Source: Roseovarius dicentrarchi
GTDB taxonomy: Bacteria; Pseudomonadota; Alphaproteobacteria; Rhodobacterales; Rhodobacteraceae
Assembly: GCF_003316635.1 (NCBI RefSeq)
Contig: NZ_QNQP01000009.1
Location: 57,229-121,228, forward strand
Length of the DNA: 64,000 bases
Direction of reading: 5' to 3'
The translations under genes and the position numbers were made by a program. The notes under the pieces are model-generated. The model was not told where the DNA came from and ran no database searches. It saw nothing but the letters and a program-made list of their open reading frames with translations. This document shows, one piece after another, positions 55,751 to 64,000 of this stretch (positions within the stretch are counted from its first letter, which is position 1; every line of letters starts with the position of its first letter).

Positions 55751-57856
55751 TTGGATCGCAGGGGTGCAGGTAAATTGATATCAATCCGTGAGATATTTCA
55801 GCCGACTGTCATACTGGCCCTCGCGTTGATGGCGATCATCGTGATGATGATCCTTCCGGTCCCGTCATGGATGCTGGATATCGGGCTTTCGGCGTCCTTT
55901 GCGTTGGCAATTCTCATCTTCACGATCACGCTTTTCGTTGCCAGACCGCTGGATTTTTCTGCCTTCCCGACCATCCTGCTGGCCTCCCTGATGCTGCGCC
56001 TATCCTTGAATGTCTCCTCGACCAAGCTGATTATCGGTCAGGGGCATACCGGCACGGACGCGGCTGGCGGCGTGATCGAGGGGTTCGCCAGTTTCGTCAT
56101 GGGCGGAAGCATATTTCTGGGCCTCGTGGTGTTCGGCGTGCTGCTGATCGTCAACTTCATGGTGATCACAAAGGGCGCCACCCGCATGGCCGAGGTTGGC
56201 GCGCGCTTTGCCTTGGACGGCATGCCCGGCAAACAAATGGCCATCGACGCCGATGTTTCCGCCGGCGCGATCACGCACGAAGAAGCGCGCGAGCGGCGGG
56301 AGCGCGAGCAGCAGGAGACAACGTTTTTCGGCTCCTTGGACGGCGCATCGAAATTCGTCAAAGGAGACGCCGTTGCCGGGCTTCTGATTACATTGCTCAA
56401 CCTTGTGATGGGCCTGATCATGGGCATCGTGGTCCACGACATGCCCCTTGCCATGGCGTTTGAAACATACACAATTCTGACTGTCGGCGATGGCCTGGTC
56501 ACGCAGATCCCCGCAGTCATCATTTCGATTGCGTCAGCTTTGCTGTTGGCGCGCGGCGGCAGCACCGGCGCGACCGATCTTGCCCTCTCGGCGCAGCTGG
56601 GCAGGCATCCGGCGGCCATGGGGACGGTCGCGGTTCTGATGATCATTTTCGCTTTGGTTCCCGGCCTGCCGTTTGTTCCGTTCATGATTGGTGGCCTTGG
56701 CCTTGGCGCCACAGCCGTCCTCCTGCACAAACGGGCCAAGACGCGGTCCGACCTCGCTGGCGCCCCCGCCGCGCCGTCCGAGCGGGCGCCCGAGAAATCC
56801 TTGGGCGACATACTGGAGTTGGACGATATCCACGTCGAATTTGCGCCGGATCTGGTCAATCTGGTCCTGGATCCCGGCACCGGGCTGGACGCGCGCATTG
56901 CCAACATGCGCACGCATGTCGCGACGCAATATGGGCTTATCCTTCCGGAAATCCGGCTGACAGATGATCCGGGCCTGCCCAGCGGCAGCTACACGATCAG
57001 GGTGCAGGGGGTGGAGCAGGGGCAGGCGCGCCTGCGAACCGATCACGTGCTGCTGCTGGACCCGTCCAGCACGGCGGACCTGCCAATCGGTGAGGCGGTG
57101 CTGGAGCCTGTGTATGGCGCGCCGGCGCGCTGGATTTCGGTTCAGCATCAGGATGATGTCGCGCTGTCCGGTGCCACGATCATCGCCCCGACCGAGGTTC
57201 TGGCCACCCATCTGCTGGAGGTTATCCGGCGCAACCTCAGTCGGCTTTTGACGATGAAGGCGATGCGCAAGCTTCTGGATGAGATGGTCAATCTGAGCGA
57301 CGCGGCCGGGTCAGAAGCAAACCGCAAACTGCTGGACGAAATGATCCCCGACAGGGTGCCTGCCGACCTGCTGCATGCGGTATTGCGCCTGCTTCTGGCC
57401 GAGCAGGTATCCATCAGAAACATGCCCCTGATCCTGGAGGCAACGGCAGAGGGGCGCAAGATTCACCAATCGCCGGATGCAATCTGCGAGCATGTCCGCC
57501 AGCGTCTGGGATTTCAGCTGGTTGCCAATCTGCAACGCGAGGAGGGCACATTGCCACTCATACAGCTGGCGCCGGAGGGGGAGGAAACCTTTCAGACATA
57601 TCAGATGGATCATGATCGCGGCCGTCTGGATGTTGCACTGCCGCCCGATCTGTTCAATGCGCTGACCGCCGGCGTATCGGGCGAGGTGGCGCGCGCGGCT
57701 GACATGGGTATCTTTCCGGCGATCGTGACCTCCACCGCGCGTCGAAGGTTCCTCAGAACCGTCCTGTCCGCCAAAAGCATCGGCAATCCGGTTCTGTCGT
57801 TCGAGGAAATCGGCATCGACGCGCATCCGTCGCTTGTGGGGGTGGTAGCGGCATGA
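55751..57856 (+). CDS. flhA: flagellar type III export protein FlhA
   Basis: A 701-aa export-gate protein with an 8-helix membrane half (about 20-320) and a cytoplasmic domain (about 345-701) that docks chaperone-substrate complexes. FLHIPEP-type block MAEVGARFALDGMPGKQMAIDADVSAGAI and LMLRLSLNVSSTKLIIGQGH are clear. The start is a TTG; 55751 is used but TTG 55775 (AAATTGATATC) is also possible, with GCAGG near it. First gene of flhA-fliR-flhB-59708. Confidence 0.95.
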   Translation: MDRRGAGKLISIREIFQPTVILALALMAIIVMMILPVPSWMLDIGLSASFALAILIFTITLFVARPLDFSAFPTILLASLMLRLSLNVSSTKLIIGQGHTGTDAAGGVIEGFASFVMGGSIFLGLVVFGVLLIVNFMVITKGATRMAEVGARFALDGMPGKQMAIDADVSAGAITHEEARERREREQQETTFFGSLDGASKFVKGDAVAGLLITLLNLVMGLIMGIVVHDMPLAMAFETYTILTVGDGLVTQIPAVIISIASALLLARGGSTGATDLALSAQLGRHPAAMGTVAVLMIIFALVPGLPFVPFMIGGLGLGATAVLLHKRAKTRSDLAGAPAAPSERAPEKSLGDILELDDIHVEFAPDLVNLVLDPGTGLDARIANMRTHVATQYGLILPEIRLTDDPGLPSGSYTIRVQGVEQGQARLRTDHVLLLDPSSTADLPIGEAVLEPVYGAPARWISVQHQDDVALSGATIIAPTEVLATHLLEVIRRNLSRLLTMKAMRKLLDEMVNLSDAAGSEANRKLLDEMIPDRVPADLLHAVLRLLLAEQVSIRNMPLILEATAEGRKIHQSPDAICEHVRQRLGFQLVANLQREEGTLPLIQLAPEGEETFQTYQMDHDRGRLDVALPPDLFNALTAGVSGEVARAADMGIFPAIVTSTARRRFLRTVLSAKSIGNPVLSFEEIGIDAHPSLVGVVAA

Positions 57857-58626
57857 ACGGCATCGCCGACCTGTTGCAGATCAGCCAGGACATGCTGTGG
57901 CTTCACGCCATCGTTTTCTTTCGGGTGGGTCCGATCATGGCACTCTTTCCCGGATTTGGCGAGCGGGTCGTGCCGGTTCGGGTGAAGCTTGCGCTGTCCT
58001 TGGCCTTCACCGCCATCGTCGCGCCGGCGGCCGCGCCCTATATCGACACGGCGCCGCTTAACAACCTCGAAATAGGCTGGACGATCCTCAGCGAAACAGC
58101 GGTGGGTTTGCTGATCGGCATCGGTCTCAGGATGTTCTTGCTGGCCTTGCAGACAGCTGGATCAATGGCCGCGCAAGCGACATCGCTTTCACAAATTCTG
58201 GGCTCGGCCGGGGTCACCCCGCTGCCTGCCATTGGCCATGTCCTGACCATGGGCGGGATCGCCCTGGCCATGATCCTAAAGCTGCACGTGCATGTGGCGG
58301 AAATGACGATAAGAACCTACGCAATTTTTCCGGTTGGCACCCTGCCGGACTCAGGCGCAACCTCTGAATGGGGGGTGGCGCAGGTTGCGGGGGCGTTCTC
58401 ATTGGCATTCAGCCTGGCCGCCCCGTTCATTTTGATATCAGTGCTCTACAATCTGACATTGGGAATCATCAACAGAGCCATGCCCCAGATGATGGTCGTG
58501 TTTGTCGGCGCGCCCGTCATTACGGCGGGCGGGCTGATCCTGCTGTTTTTGCTTGCGCCGGTCATGCTGAATGTCTGGAGCGTCGCGTTGCAGGGCTATA
58601 TCGCGAATCCGCTCGGGTCCCGCTGA
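57853..58626 (+). CDS. fliR: flagellar export gate protein FliR
   Basis: A 257-aa membrane protein of the FliP-FliQ-FliR gate, about 6 helices. Motifs FFRVGPIMALFPGFGERVVPVRVKLALS and GIINRAMPQMMVVFVGAP match the family. Overlaps flhA (ATGA) and flhB (TGATG). Confidence 0.94.
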   Translation: MNGIADLLQISQDMLWLHAIVFFRVGPIMALFPGFGERVVPVRVKLALSLAFTAIVAPAAAPYIDTAPLNNLEIGWTILSETAVGLLIGIGLRMFLLALQTAGSMAAQATSLSQILGSAGVTPLPAIGHVLTMGGIALAMILKLHVHVAEMTIRTYAIFPVGTLPDSGATSEWGVAQVAGAFSLAFSLAAPFILISVLYNLTLGIINRAMPQMMVVFVGAPVITAGGLILLFLLAPVMLNVWSVALQGYIANPLGSR

Positions 58627-59711
58627 TGTCCGGGCAGTCCGATGATACTGAAAAAACCCTTGAACCCACCCAGCACAAATTGGACGAGGCACGAAAAAAG
58701 GGCGAGCTGGCGCGCTCTGCGGATCTGACGGCGGCGGCGGCGTATCTGGGGTTCCTGGTGACCGGGCTGGCGCTTGGCGCAGGGTCGATTACCTATGTCT
58801 CATCGCTGATGATGGTGCTGATCGATCAGTCGGACGGCTTGGCGGGCCTTGTGTTCGGGGGCCACGCCTCGGGGCCGATCGGCGGCATGATCGCGTCCCT
58901 CAGCATCGGAATGAGTGCGTGGTTCATCATACCGGCCGCATTGGCGCTGCTGTCCATTCTGGCCACACGAACGCTGGTATTTGCACCGTCCAAGCTGGCG
59001 ATGAAGGGCTCGCGCATAAATCCGATATCAAACGCCAAGAACAAATTCGGGCCGAGCGGCCTGTTCGAGTTTGCCAAAAGTTTCGTCAAACTGGTGGTCT
59101 ATTCCATAAGCCTGGGCCTGTTCCTAAGCTGGCGCCTGCCCGCGCTGGAAAGCGCGCTTTATGCCGAGCCCAGGGGAATCGGCAAATTACTGGCGCAAGT
59201 GCTGACCGAATTCATGCTGATCGTCTGCGTCATCGCGATCTGCATCGGGGCGATTGATTTTCTCTGGCAGCACTTTGATCACCACCGCAAAAATCGGATG
59301 TCCCATCAGGAGGTCCGCGATGAGAACAAGCAGCAGGAGGGCGATCCGCACATGAAAAGCGAGCGGCGCGCCCGCGGTATGCGCATCGCGCAGAATCAGA
59401 TGATGGCCGATGTGCCAACCGCCGATGTGATCGTCGTCAATCCGACGCATTACGCCGTTGCCCTGAAATGGAGCCGCGCGCCCGGCGCCGCGCCGGAATG
59501 TGTGGCCAAGGGCGTGGATCATGTGGCCCTGGCAATCCGCGACCTTGGGATGGAGCACGGCGTTCCGGTGCGGCATGATCCACCGACCGCACGCGCCCTT
59601 TATGCAACAACCGAAATCGGGCAGCAAATCGATCCCGACCATTACCGCGCCGTTGCCGCAGCAATCAGATTTGCTGAAACAATGCGGCGCCGGGCAAGGG
59701 GAAGCAAATGA
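58626..59711 (+). CDS. flhB: flagellar export switch protein FlhB
   Basis: A 361-aa protein: four helices (about 35-210) and a cytoplasmic domain with the autocleavage motif NPTH in IVVNPTHYAVALKW and the DEARKKGELARS N-terminal signature. Start ATG 58626 overlaps the fliR stop by one base. Cleavage at Asn-Pro lets it switch export from rod/hook to filament type. The next ORF overlaps by ATGA. Confidence 0.94.
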   Translation: MSGQSDDTEKTLEPTQHKLDEARKKGELARSADLTAAAAYLGFLVTGLALGAGSITYVSSLMMVLIDQSDGLAGLVFGGHASGPIGGMIASLSIGMSAWFIIPAALALLSILATRTLVFAPSKLAMKGSRINPISNAKNKFGPSGLFEFAKSFVKLVVYSISLGLFLSWRLPALESALYAEPRGIGKLLAQVLTEFMLIVCVIAICIGAIDFLWQHFDHHRKNRMSHQEVRDENKQQEGDPHMKSERRARGMRIAQNQMMADVPTADVIVVNPTHYAVALKWSRAPGAAPECVAKGVDHVALAIRDLGMEHGVPVRHDPPTARALYATTEIGQQIDPDHYRAVAAAIRFAETMRRRARGSK

Positions 59712-60127
59712 GCGATCTTCAAAAGCTGAAGCAGGTGACCGAGGCCGCCTATCAGGCAGAGCAGGCAAAACTTCAGGATATTCTCCAGCAGGAGGGAGAC
59801 TTGCGACAGGCTTTGGCCGAATTGGATGACCGTCGGTCCTCGGCGCAAAGCCTGCCGCCGGACCAGCTTGCCGCGCCGCGCGCGATAGGCGCAGATTTGC
59901 TGTGGCAGGGCTGGGCGCAGCGCACGCGGCAGGATCTGAACATGCGACTCGCGCGCGTGTTGGTCAGCAAAGCTGACAGGATGGCCGCGATGACCCGCGC
60001 GTTTGGGCGCGCCGAGGTCGTCAAATCCTTGCAGACGGACCAAAAAACGGCCCGGCGCAAAGAAGCGCTGGACCGTGCTCAACGCGCGGATGAGGCGCTG
60101 GCGCTGCTTCGCGCCTACAACTCCTGA
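59708..60127 (+). CDS. unknown coiled-coil protein of the flagellar operon
   Basis: A 139-aa mostly helical, charged protein with likely coiled coil (residues 1-50 and 100-139). It overlaps flhB by ATGA, so it belongs to the export operon. It could be a FliJ- or FliH-like accessory factor, but I see no diagnostic motif. Its 3' end overlaps fliL on the opposite strand by 13 bases. Confidence 0.75.
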   Translation: MSDLQKLKQVTEAAYQAEQAKLQDILQQEGDLRQALAELDDRRSSAQSLPPDQLAAPRAIGADLLWQGWAQRTRQDLNMRLARVLVSKADRMAAMTRAFGRAEVVKSLQTDQKTARRKEALDRAQRADEALALLRAYNS

Positions 60128-60621
60128 CGGTTGATATCCGTAATGAGAACCCCGGTCACACCGGGCCCCAGGATTTGCTGCGCGACCTCAAACAGCGAAC
60201 GGCGCAGCGGCGCCAGTTTATCGTCATCGGTAAACCGTCCGCGAAATCCGCCAATATTCGCATGGTTGAACAGCACCCGCAAAAACTCATCACGCAATTT
60301 TGGCTCGCGTGCATAAACCAGCTCGGACGCATCATTGGCGATTTCCAGGCTGAGCGACATGACGATGATGCCTTCGACCTCATCCTTTGTGACCAGCGGA
60401 ACGATGAACTGGTTGTTCAGCTTGATGTATTCCAGACTATCGGCATCCACCGGTGCGCGGCCCGGTCCGGACTGTTCCGCGCCGGCCTTGGCTTGTGCCC
60501 CGTCTGGGTCGGCCACATCGCCAGCCACCGCGGCCACAGGTTCGGGCCGCAAGGCAAGCCCGGCGCCGACACCGCCGCCGATTCCGATCAGCAAGAGTAT
60601 GACAGGTATGAGAAATTTCAT
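60115..60621 (-). CDS. fliL: flagellar basal body-associated protein FliL
   Basis: A 168-aa single-pass membrane protein (helix about 4-24) with periplasmic SPFH-like domain. Signature EYIKLNNQFIVPLV and the C-terminal GVLITDINRQEL fit FliL, which assists stator function. Start ATG 60621 has AAAGGACG. Last gene of the fliE-to-fliL operon. Confidence 0.88.
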   Translation of the reverse strand: MKFLIPVILLLIGIGGGVGAGLALRPEPVAAVAGDVADPDGAQAKAGAEQSGPGRAPVDADSLEYIKLNNQFIVPLVTKDEVEGIIVMSLSLEIANDASELVYAREPKLRDEFLRVLFNHANIGGFRGRFTDDDKLAPLRRSLFEVAQQILGPGVTGVLITDINRQEL

Positions 60622-60631
60622 TGTCGTCCTT

Positions 60632-61360
60632 TCAAAACGGAAGCACGGCATCCAGCACTTGCTGGCCGATACGCGGCTGTTGCATGTCTGTTATCTGGCC
60701 GCGTCCACCGTAGGAAATGCGGGCTGATGCGATCTTGTCATACGTGATCTCGTTCTGGCGCGAGATGTCTTCGGGGCGCACATATCCGGTGACCAAAAGC
60801 TCGCGCAGCTCATAATTCACGCGCACCTCCTGGCTGCCCTGGATCGACAGAACCCCGTTGGGCAGCACCTGCATGATGGTCGCCGCCACGCGCAGCGTCA
60901 GCTCCTCGCGGCGCTTGACGGACCCGTCCCCGCCCGATTTGCTGGCCGAATTGATGGCAACGGCATCCGCCATGGTCGCGCCCTCGGGCAGTTTTTCATC
61001 GGCCCGTTGTGGCAGGCCAAACAGCTGCGGAATGCCCAGACTTTCGGTCCCGGAACGCGATCTTGAGGTGGAATTGGATATCTCTGCCTGATCGTCGATC
61101 TCGATTACAACGGTCAGGATGTCGCCCCGCTTCATCGCGCGCCTGTCGCCCAGCAGGGACCGGCGGCCCGCGTTCCACAATGACGCCTGATCGGCAGGTC
61201 GTTCGTATATTGCGACTTCGGGCAGGCCGGGGCTGAACATCGCGGCCTGCTCCATCGATTCAGCCTGTGGGGTGAAATCAGGCTCCTTGCCGATATGTCC
61301 GGCACGGCCGCACGCGGCAAGGCCAAGGATCAGGCAAAACCCGGTAAGGTGGATACGCAT
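60632..61360 (-). CDS. flgH: flagellar L-ring protein FlgH
   Basis: A 242-aa outer-membrane lipoprotein: lipobox LAAC (Cys17), then SLWNAGRRSLLGDRRAMKRGDILTVVIEIDDQAEISN, LPNGVLSIQGSQEVRVNYELRELLVTGYVRPEDI and the ending of the family. Length is normal. In the operon between flgA and fliL. Confidence 0.94.
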   Translation of the reverse strand: MRIHLTGFCLILGLAACGRAGHIGKEPDFTPQAESMEQAAMFSPGLPEVAIYERPADQASLWNAGRRSLLGDRRAMKRGDILTVVIEIDDQAEISNSTSRSRSGTESLGIPQLFGLPQRADEKLPEGATMADAVAINSASKSGGDGSVKRREELTLRVAATIMQVLPNGVLSIQGSQEVRVNYELRELLVTGYVRPEDISRQNEITYDKIASARISYGGRGQITDMQQPRIGQQVLDAVLPF

Positions 61361-61372
61361 AATGCGGGGCTC

Positions 61373-61789
61373 CTAATAAGATACGAAAACGCGGCCATCG
61401 GGCAGAACCTGCCCGGTGACGGTGATGCGGGAGGTCATGTTCATCACGCGCACCATCTCGCCCGGACCGGCGCGGGACAGCGAGCGGCCCTCTGTTGTGA
61501 TACTGAGGCCGGATTTGTCGTAGATCAGCGCAATGATCTGATTGCGTTCGACCAAGGCAGGCGGGCCGACATCGCCGGGCCGGATGGGCCGCCCGGCATA
61601 TAGCGCGACCCGCGCTTCCTGGCCGACGACCCGCGCGGGATCTGCGATGGCGCCGACCACGTCGACGGATTTCACCGCCAGATCCTGCGCTGTAATGAGC
61701 GTTTGCGCACGGATTGTGCGGGCAGCGACCACCGTATCGGCCAGCGATGGGCCTGCCATCAGGCAGCTGATAAGAGCCAGATACCGCAT
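61373..61789 (-). CDS. flgA: flagellar P-ring assembly chaperone FlgA
   Basis: A 138-aa exported protein (signal 1-18, SLA-DT) with a SAF domain: ITAQDLAVKSVDV, GQEARVALYAGRPIRPGDV and the final LPDGRVFVSY. Short form typical of Rhodobacterales. ATG 61789 overlaps the flgG stop (TGATG), with an in-frame GTG at 61792. Confidence 0.9.
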   Translation of the reverse strand: MRYLALISCLMAGPSLADTVVAARTIRAQTLITAQDLAVKSVDVVGAIADPARVVGQEARVALYAGRPIRPGDVGPPALVERNQIIALIYDKSGLSITTEGRSLSRAGPGEMVRVMNMTSRITVTGQVLPDGRVFVSY

Positions 61790-62574
61790 CACCGGACCTG
61801 CACCGTTGCCCCGAGCATCTGGTCGGCGGCCGAGATCACCTTGGAGTTCATTTCATAGCCGCGCTGCGCCTCGATCAGTTCGGTCACCTCGCGCACCGGA
61901 TCGACAGAGCTGTCCTCCAAATAGCCCTGGCGCAGGGTGCCCAGCCCGTCCTGCCCCGGTGTGCTGCTCAGGGCGGGGCCAGATGCCTCGGTTTCGGTGA
62001 ACAGATTGCTGCCGCGGGCCTCCAGCCCCTTGGCATTGGTGAAGTTGGACAAGGTGAACTGGCCCAGAAGCTGCGCTTCGACGGCATTCTGGAAATAGGC
62101 GTAAACCTCGCCCTCACCGTTGATCGAAATGCTGCGCGCATCATCAGGGATCACAATTTCGGGCGCCACGGGAAATCCGTCAGAGGTGACGATGACCCCT
62201 TCTGCGGACCGTTTCAGACCGCCATCGCGGGTATAGCCGGTCTCGCCCGAGGGCAGCTGCACCTCCAGATAGCCATTGCCGTCAATCGCCACGTCCAGAT
62301 CGCCGTTTGTCGCAGACAGCGAGCCTTGGGCCAGATGCACCGACACGGCCGCCGGACGCACCCCCAGACCCAGCTGCACGCCAGTGGGCAGGATCGTACC
62401 ATCGGCGGCATTGACGCTGCCGGGGCGGGACATTTGCTGATAATGCAGGTCGGAAAATTCGGCGCGGCGGGCGTTGTAGCCTGTGGTCGACATGTTCGCG
62501 AGGTTGTTCGAAATCGTCTCGACCCGCATCTGCTGGGCCGCCATGCCGGTGGCGGCGATTTTCAGGGCACGCAT
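61789..62574 (-). CDS. flgG: flagellar distal rod protein FlgG
   Basis: A 261-aa rod protein with the N-terminal MRALKIAATGMAAQQMRVETISNNLAN, the flagellar-hook central domain and C-terminal ELIEAQRGYEMNSKVISAADQMLGATVQ. AGGAGA precedes ATG 62574. Located after flgF and coupled to flgA. Confidence 0.95.
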   Translation of the reverse strand: MRALKIAATGMAAQQMRVETISNNLANMSTTGYNARRAEFSDLHYQQMSRPGSVNAADGTILPTGVQLGLGVRPAAVSVHLAQGSLSATNGDLDVAIDGNGYLEVQLPSGETGYTRDGGLKRSAEGVIVTSDGFPVAPEIVIPDDARSISINGEGEVYAYFQNAVEAQLLGQFTLSNFTNAKGLEARGSNLFTETEASGPALSSTPGQDGLGTLRQGYLEDSSVDPVREVTELIEAQRGYEMNSKVISAADQMLGATVQVR

Positions 62575-62584
62575 GTGGTGTCTC

Positions 62585-63304
62585 CTATCTGGATTGAATG
62601 AAGGTCTGCATCGCGGTGCGGATGCGTTTGTTTTCCGTCTCAAGGAAGCTTTGGCCCATCTCGTAGGCGCGCTGAATCTCGATCATCCGCGCCATCTGGC
62701 TGATGGGATCGACGTTGGCGCCCTCCAGAAACCCTTGCAGGATGCGCCCGCCCTCGGCCGGTTCAAACCCCGCCTCCGAGCGGAACATGACCCCGTCCTC
62801 GCGTATCAGGCCAACGCGGTCGACCGGCTGAACCAGCCCGATCTGCGCCAGCGGGCGACCATCGTCACTGACCGTACCATCGGGCGATACGGCCAGATTT
62901 GCCGCATCGGGGGGAACAAAAACCGGCGCGCCGCCGCTGTCGAGGACGCGAAAGCCATCGTTCGTCACCATGTCGCCTTCTGCCGACACCGAAAAACTGC
63001 CCGCACGGGTCAGCCTTTCGCCTGCCGGCGTTTCGATCAGGAAAAACCCGTCGCCCTCGATCGCAAAATCAAGCGTGCCATTGGTCTGTGTCAGCCCGCC
63101 CTGCACCATCGAGGTATTGCGCACATTTGCCGCCGCCATCGACAGGGACGGCCCGTCCGGCATGCGCGTCACATGCTCGGAGAAAATCAGCCCCTCCTGC
63201 CGGTAGCCGGTAGTGGCTGCATTGGCGATATTATTGGCCACGACCTGCATTTCGCGCATCAAACCGCTTTGCCGGGTCAGTGTGGTGTAGCCTGCATTTT
63301 CCAT
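62585..63304 (-). CDS. flgF: flagellar proximal rod protein FlgF
   Basis: A 239-aa rod protein: start MENAGYTTLTRQSGLMREMQVVANNIANAATTGYRQEG and end MARMIEIQRAYEMGQSFLETENKRIRTAM. The GGAGG ribosome-binding site lies in the end of fliQ. A frame extension upstream runs inside fliQ and is not used. Confidence 0.93.
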   Translation of the reverse strand: MENAGYTTLTRQSGLMREMQVVANNIANAATTGYRQEGLIFSEHVTRMPDGPSLSMAAANVRNTSMVQGGLTQTNGTLDFAIEGDGFFLIETPAGERLTRAGSFSVSAEGDMVTNDGFRVLDSGGAPVFVPPDAANLAVSPDGTVSDDGRPLAQIGLVQPVDRVGLIREDGVMFRSEAGFEPAEGGRILQGFLEGANVDPISQMARMIEIQRAYEMGQSFLETENKRIRTAMQTFIQSR

Positions 63305-63306
63305 TG

Positions 63307-63576
63307 TCAGCCTCCTATGATGAGCGGAATCAGCCGGTCCTGAAAGAACGACACCAGCGTTGTGGTCATGAACCCCATCGACACCCAGAAAACGGCGACA
63401 ATCGCCGCCAGTTTCGGCACAAATGTCAGGGTCATTTCCTGTATCGAGGTCAGCGCCTGAAACAGGCCCACAACCAGACCGGCCAGCAGCGCAACCGTCA
63501 GAATGGGCACCGATATCATCACCGCCACCCATAAGCCCTGACGCAGCGTGTCGTAGAAAATCACTTCGCTTTGCAT
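63307..63576 (-). CDS. fliQ: flagellar export gate protein FliQ
   Basis: An 89-aa two-helix membrane protein: TLRQGLWVAVMISVPILTVALLAGLVVGLFQALTSIQEMTLTFVPKLAAI is nearly diagnostic. Forms the export gate with FliP and FliR. Start ATG 63576, 4 bases after fliE; flgF ATG follows 2 bases after its stop. Confidence 0.95.
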   Translation of the reverse strand: MQSEVIFYDTLRQGLWVAVMISVPILTVALLAGLVVGLFQALTSIQEMTLTFVPKLAAIVAVFWVSMGFMTTTLVSFFQDRLIPLIIGG

Positions 63577-63580
63577 GGGA

Positions 63581-63871
63581 TCAGACCGGCATCCGAAGGA
63601 TTTCCTGATACGCCTCAACCACCTTGTCGCGCACGCTGATGGCCGTCTCGACCGCCAGTTCGGTCTGCGCCAGCGCCTGCACCAGCGCATGAGGATCGGC
63701 ATTGCCGGTCATCGCCGATTTGGCCAGTTCTTCGCTTTCCTGCAAGGTTGCCGCGAAATCGCGCGCGAGGTTGGCGGCCAGTTGGCCGGCGCTGCCCGCG
63801 CCGTCCTTGGGTTCGGTGGCGGGGCGGGCTGCGGTGTATTTTCCGGCGGCGCCAAGTGCACTGAGTTCCAT
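63581..63871 (-). CDS. fliE: flagellar hook-basal body protein FliE
   Basis: A 96-aa MS-ring/rod junction protein with helix-rich C-terminus: DPHALVQALAQTELAVETAISVRDKVVEAYQEILRMPV. I use ATG 63871 (MELSALGAAGKYTAARP), which matches the usual FliE N-terminus; an ATG at 63919 adds 16 residues, has better SD, but abuts a perfect palindrome. First visible gene of this operon; flgB-flgC are not adjacent. Confidence 0.85.
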   Translation of the reverse strand: MELSALGAAGKYTAARPATEPKDGAGSAGQLAANLARDFAATLQESEELAKSAMTGNADPHALVQALAQTELAVETAISVRDKVVEAYQEILRMPV

Positions 63872-64000
63872 TCGGTACTGTAACCTGACGTCTGGAAATT
63901 CGCTCGAGGTGGGGGTCATGAGCCCCTGCTGGGGCGCGCCCCAGCAGGGGCTGCCCATTCTGGTATTCCATGGAGTTGCAAACCAACCATGGAGAAGAGC
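63872..64000 (-). other. window-edge region upstream of fliE
   Basis: Contains the palindrome and a direct repeat CCATGGAG (63968-63975 and 63987-63994). None of the three minus-strand frames reads as the end of FlgC, which normally precedes fliE in relatives. Confidence 0.4.
63921..63952. repeat. perfect 32-bp palindrome upstream of fliE
   Basis: AGCCCCTGCTGGGGCG (63921-63936) followed by its exact reverse complement (63937-63952). Could be a transcription terminator stem without T-tract, a binding site, or a REP-like element; it sits 1 base from an alternative fliE ATG. Confidence 0.8.

Overview
The window looks like chromosome of a marine-type alphaproteobacterium of the Rhodobacteraceae (Roseobacter lineage). 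DNA is GC-rich (about 60-65 % by eye). Several things point to that family: an RpoE/ChrR sigma/anti-sigma pair with a TGATCC / TAAG type promoter, a flagellar order flhA-fliR-flhB-unknown facing fliE-fliQ-flgF-flgG-flgA-flgH-fliL, a heparinase II/III gene coupled to purH, and small families such as DUF6614, DUF3035 and DUF1643. I cannot name a species from sequence alone. I see no insertion sequence, CRISPR array, rRNA or convincing tRNA.

Layout. 1-5.5 kb: a partial alpha-2-macroglobulin gene with its usual partner pbpC, then convergent rpe. 5.6-12.0 kb: a thioesterase, a CueR-controlled copper exporter (copA-cueR, with a clear 19-bp-spacer operator promoter), a TrkH K+ transporter and a ThDP decarboxylase. 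12.1-15.7 kb: aroC, alanine dehydrogenase with a divergent Lrp/AsnC regulator, and a DUF998 membrane protein. 15.7-19.3 kb: pnp and rpsO, separated by an AT-rich island carrying an HNH nuclease. 19.5-25.8 kb: a membrane-anchored RTX-repeat protein, DUF1643-truB-MATE, a phosphodiester-glycosidase-like protein overlapping rbfA, and divergent dapB. 25.8-31.7 kb: DUF6614, an aminotransferase, a small secreted protein, the thiamine salvage operon thiM-thiE-thiD under a TPP riboswitch, an SDHAF4-like factor and rsmB. 31.8-39.5 kb: heparinase-purH-lspA-DUF3035, two M16 peptidases (active plus inactive-type) and a cupin. 39.5-44.9 kb: a branched-chain-amino-acid-type ABC importer (livF, G, M, H, a HAD enzyme and the binding protein). 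45.0-52.1 kb: a membrane/oxidative-stress region with SDR, MFS, DUF1365 and an FAD oxidoreductase divergent from rpoE-chrR, then a secreted protein and alkane monooxygenase. 52.3-55.5 kb: ftsY, MgtC, a DMT transporter and ispZ/yciB. 55.7-64.0 kb: flagellar export and basal-body genes on both strands.

How the genes work together. Most operons are very tightly packed, with ATGA, GTGA, TTGA or TGATG overlaps, so translational coupling is widespread (truB/DUF1643, thiM/E/D, livH/M/G/F, FAD/DUF1365/MFS, flhA/fliR/flhB). Regulation readable from sequence includes the CueR promoter, an Lrp-like palindrome between ald and its regulator, a TPP riboswitch with a hairpin that masks the thiM ribosome-binding site, and an RpoE autoregulatory promoter whose -35 overlaps a divergent sigma-70-like promoter.

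The most unusual points are the HNH island inside rpsO-pnp, the rpoE-chrR neighbourhood (overlapping promoters, a lipid-type operon with no methyltransferase, and alkB nearby), and a perfect 32-bp palindrome just upstream of fliE where flgC would be expected. None of these proves a new system; they are the best leads.
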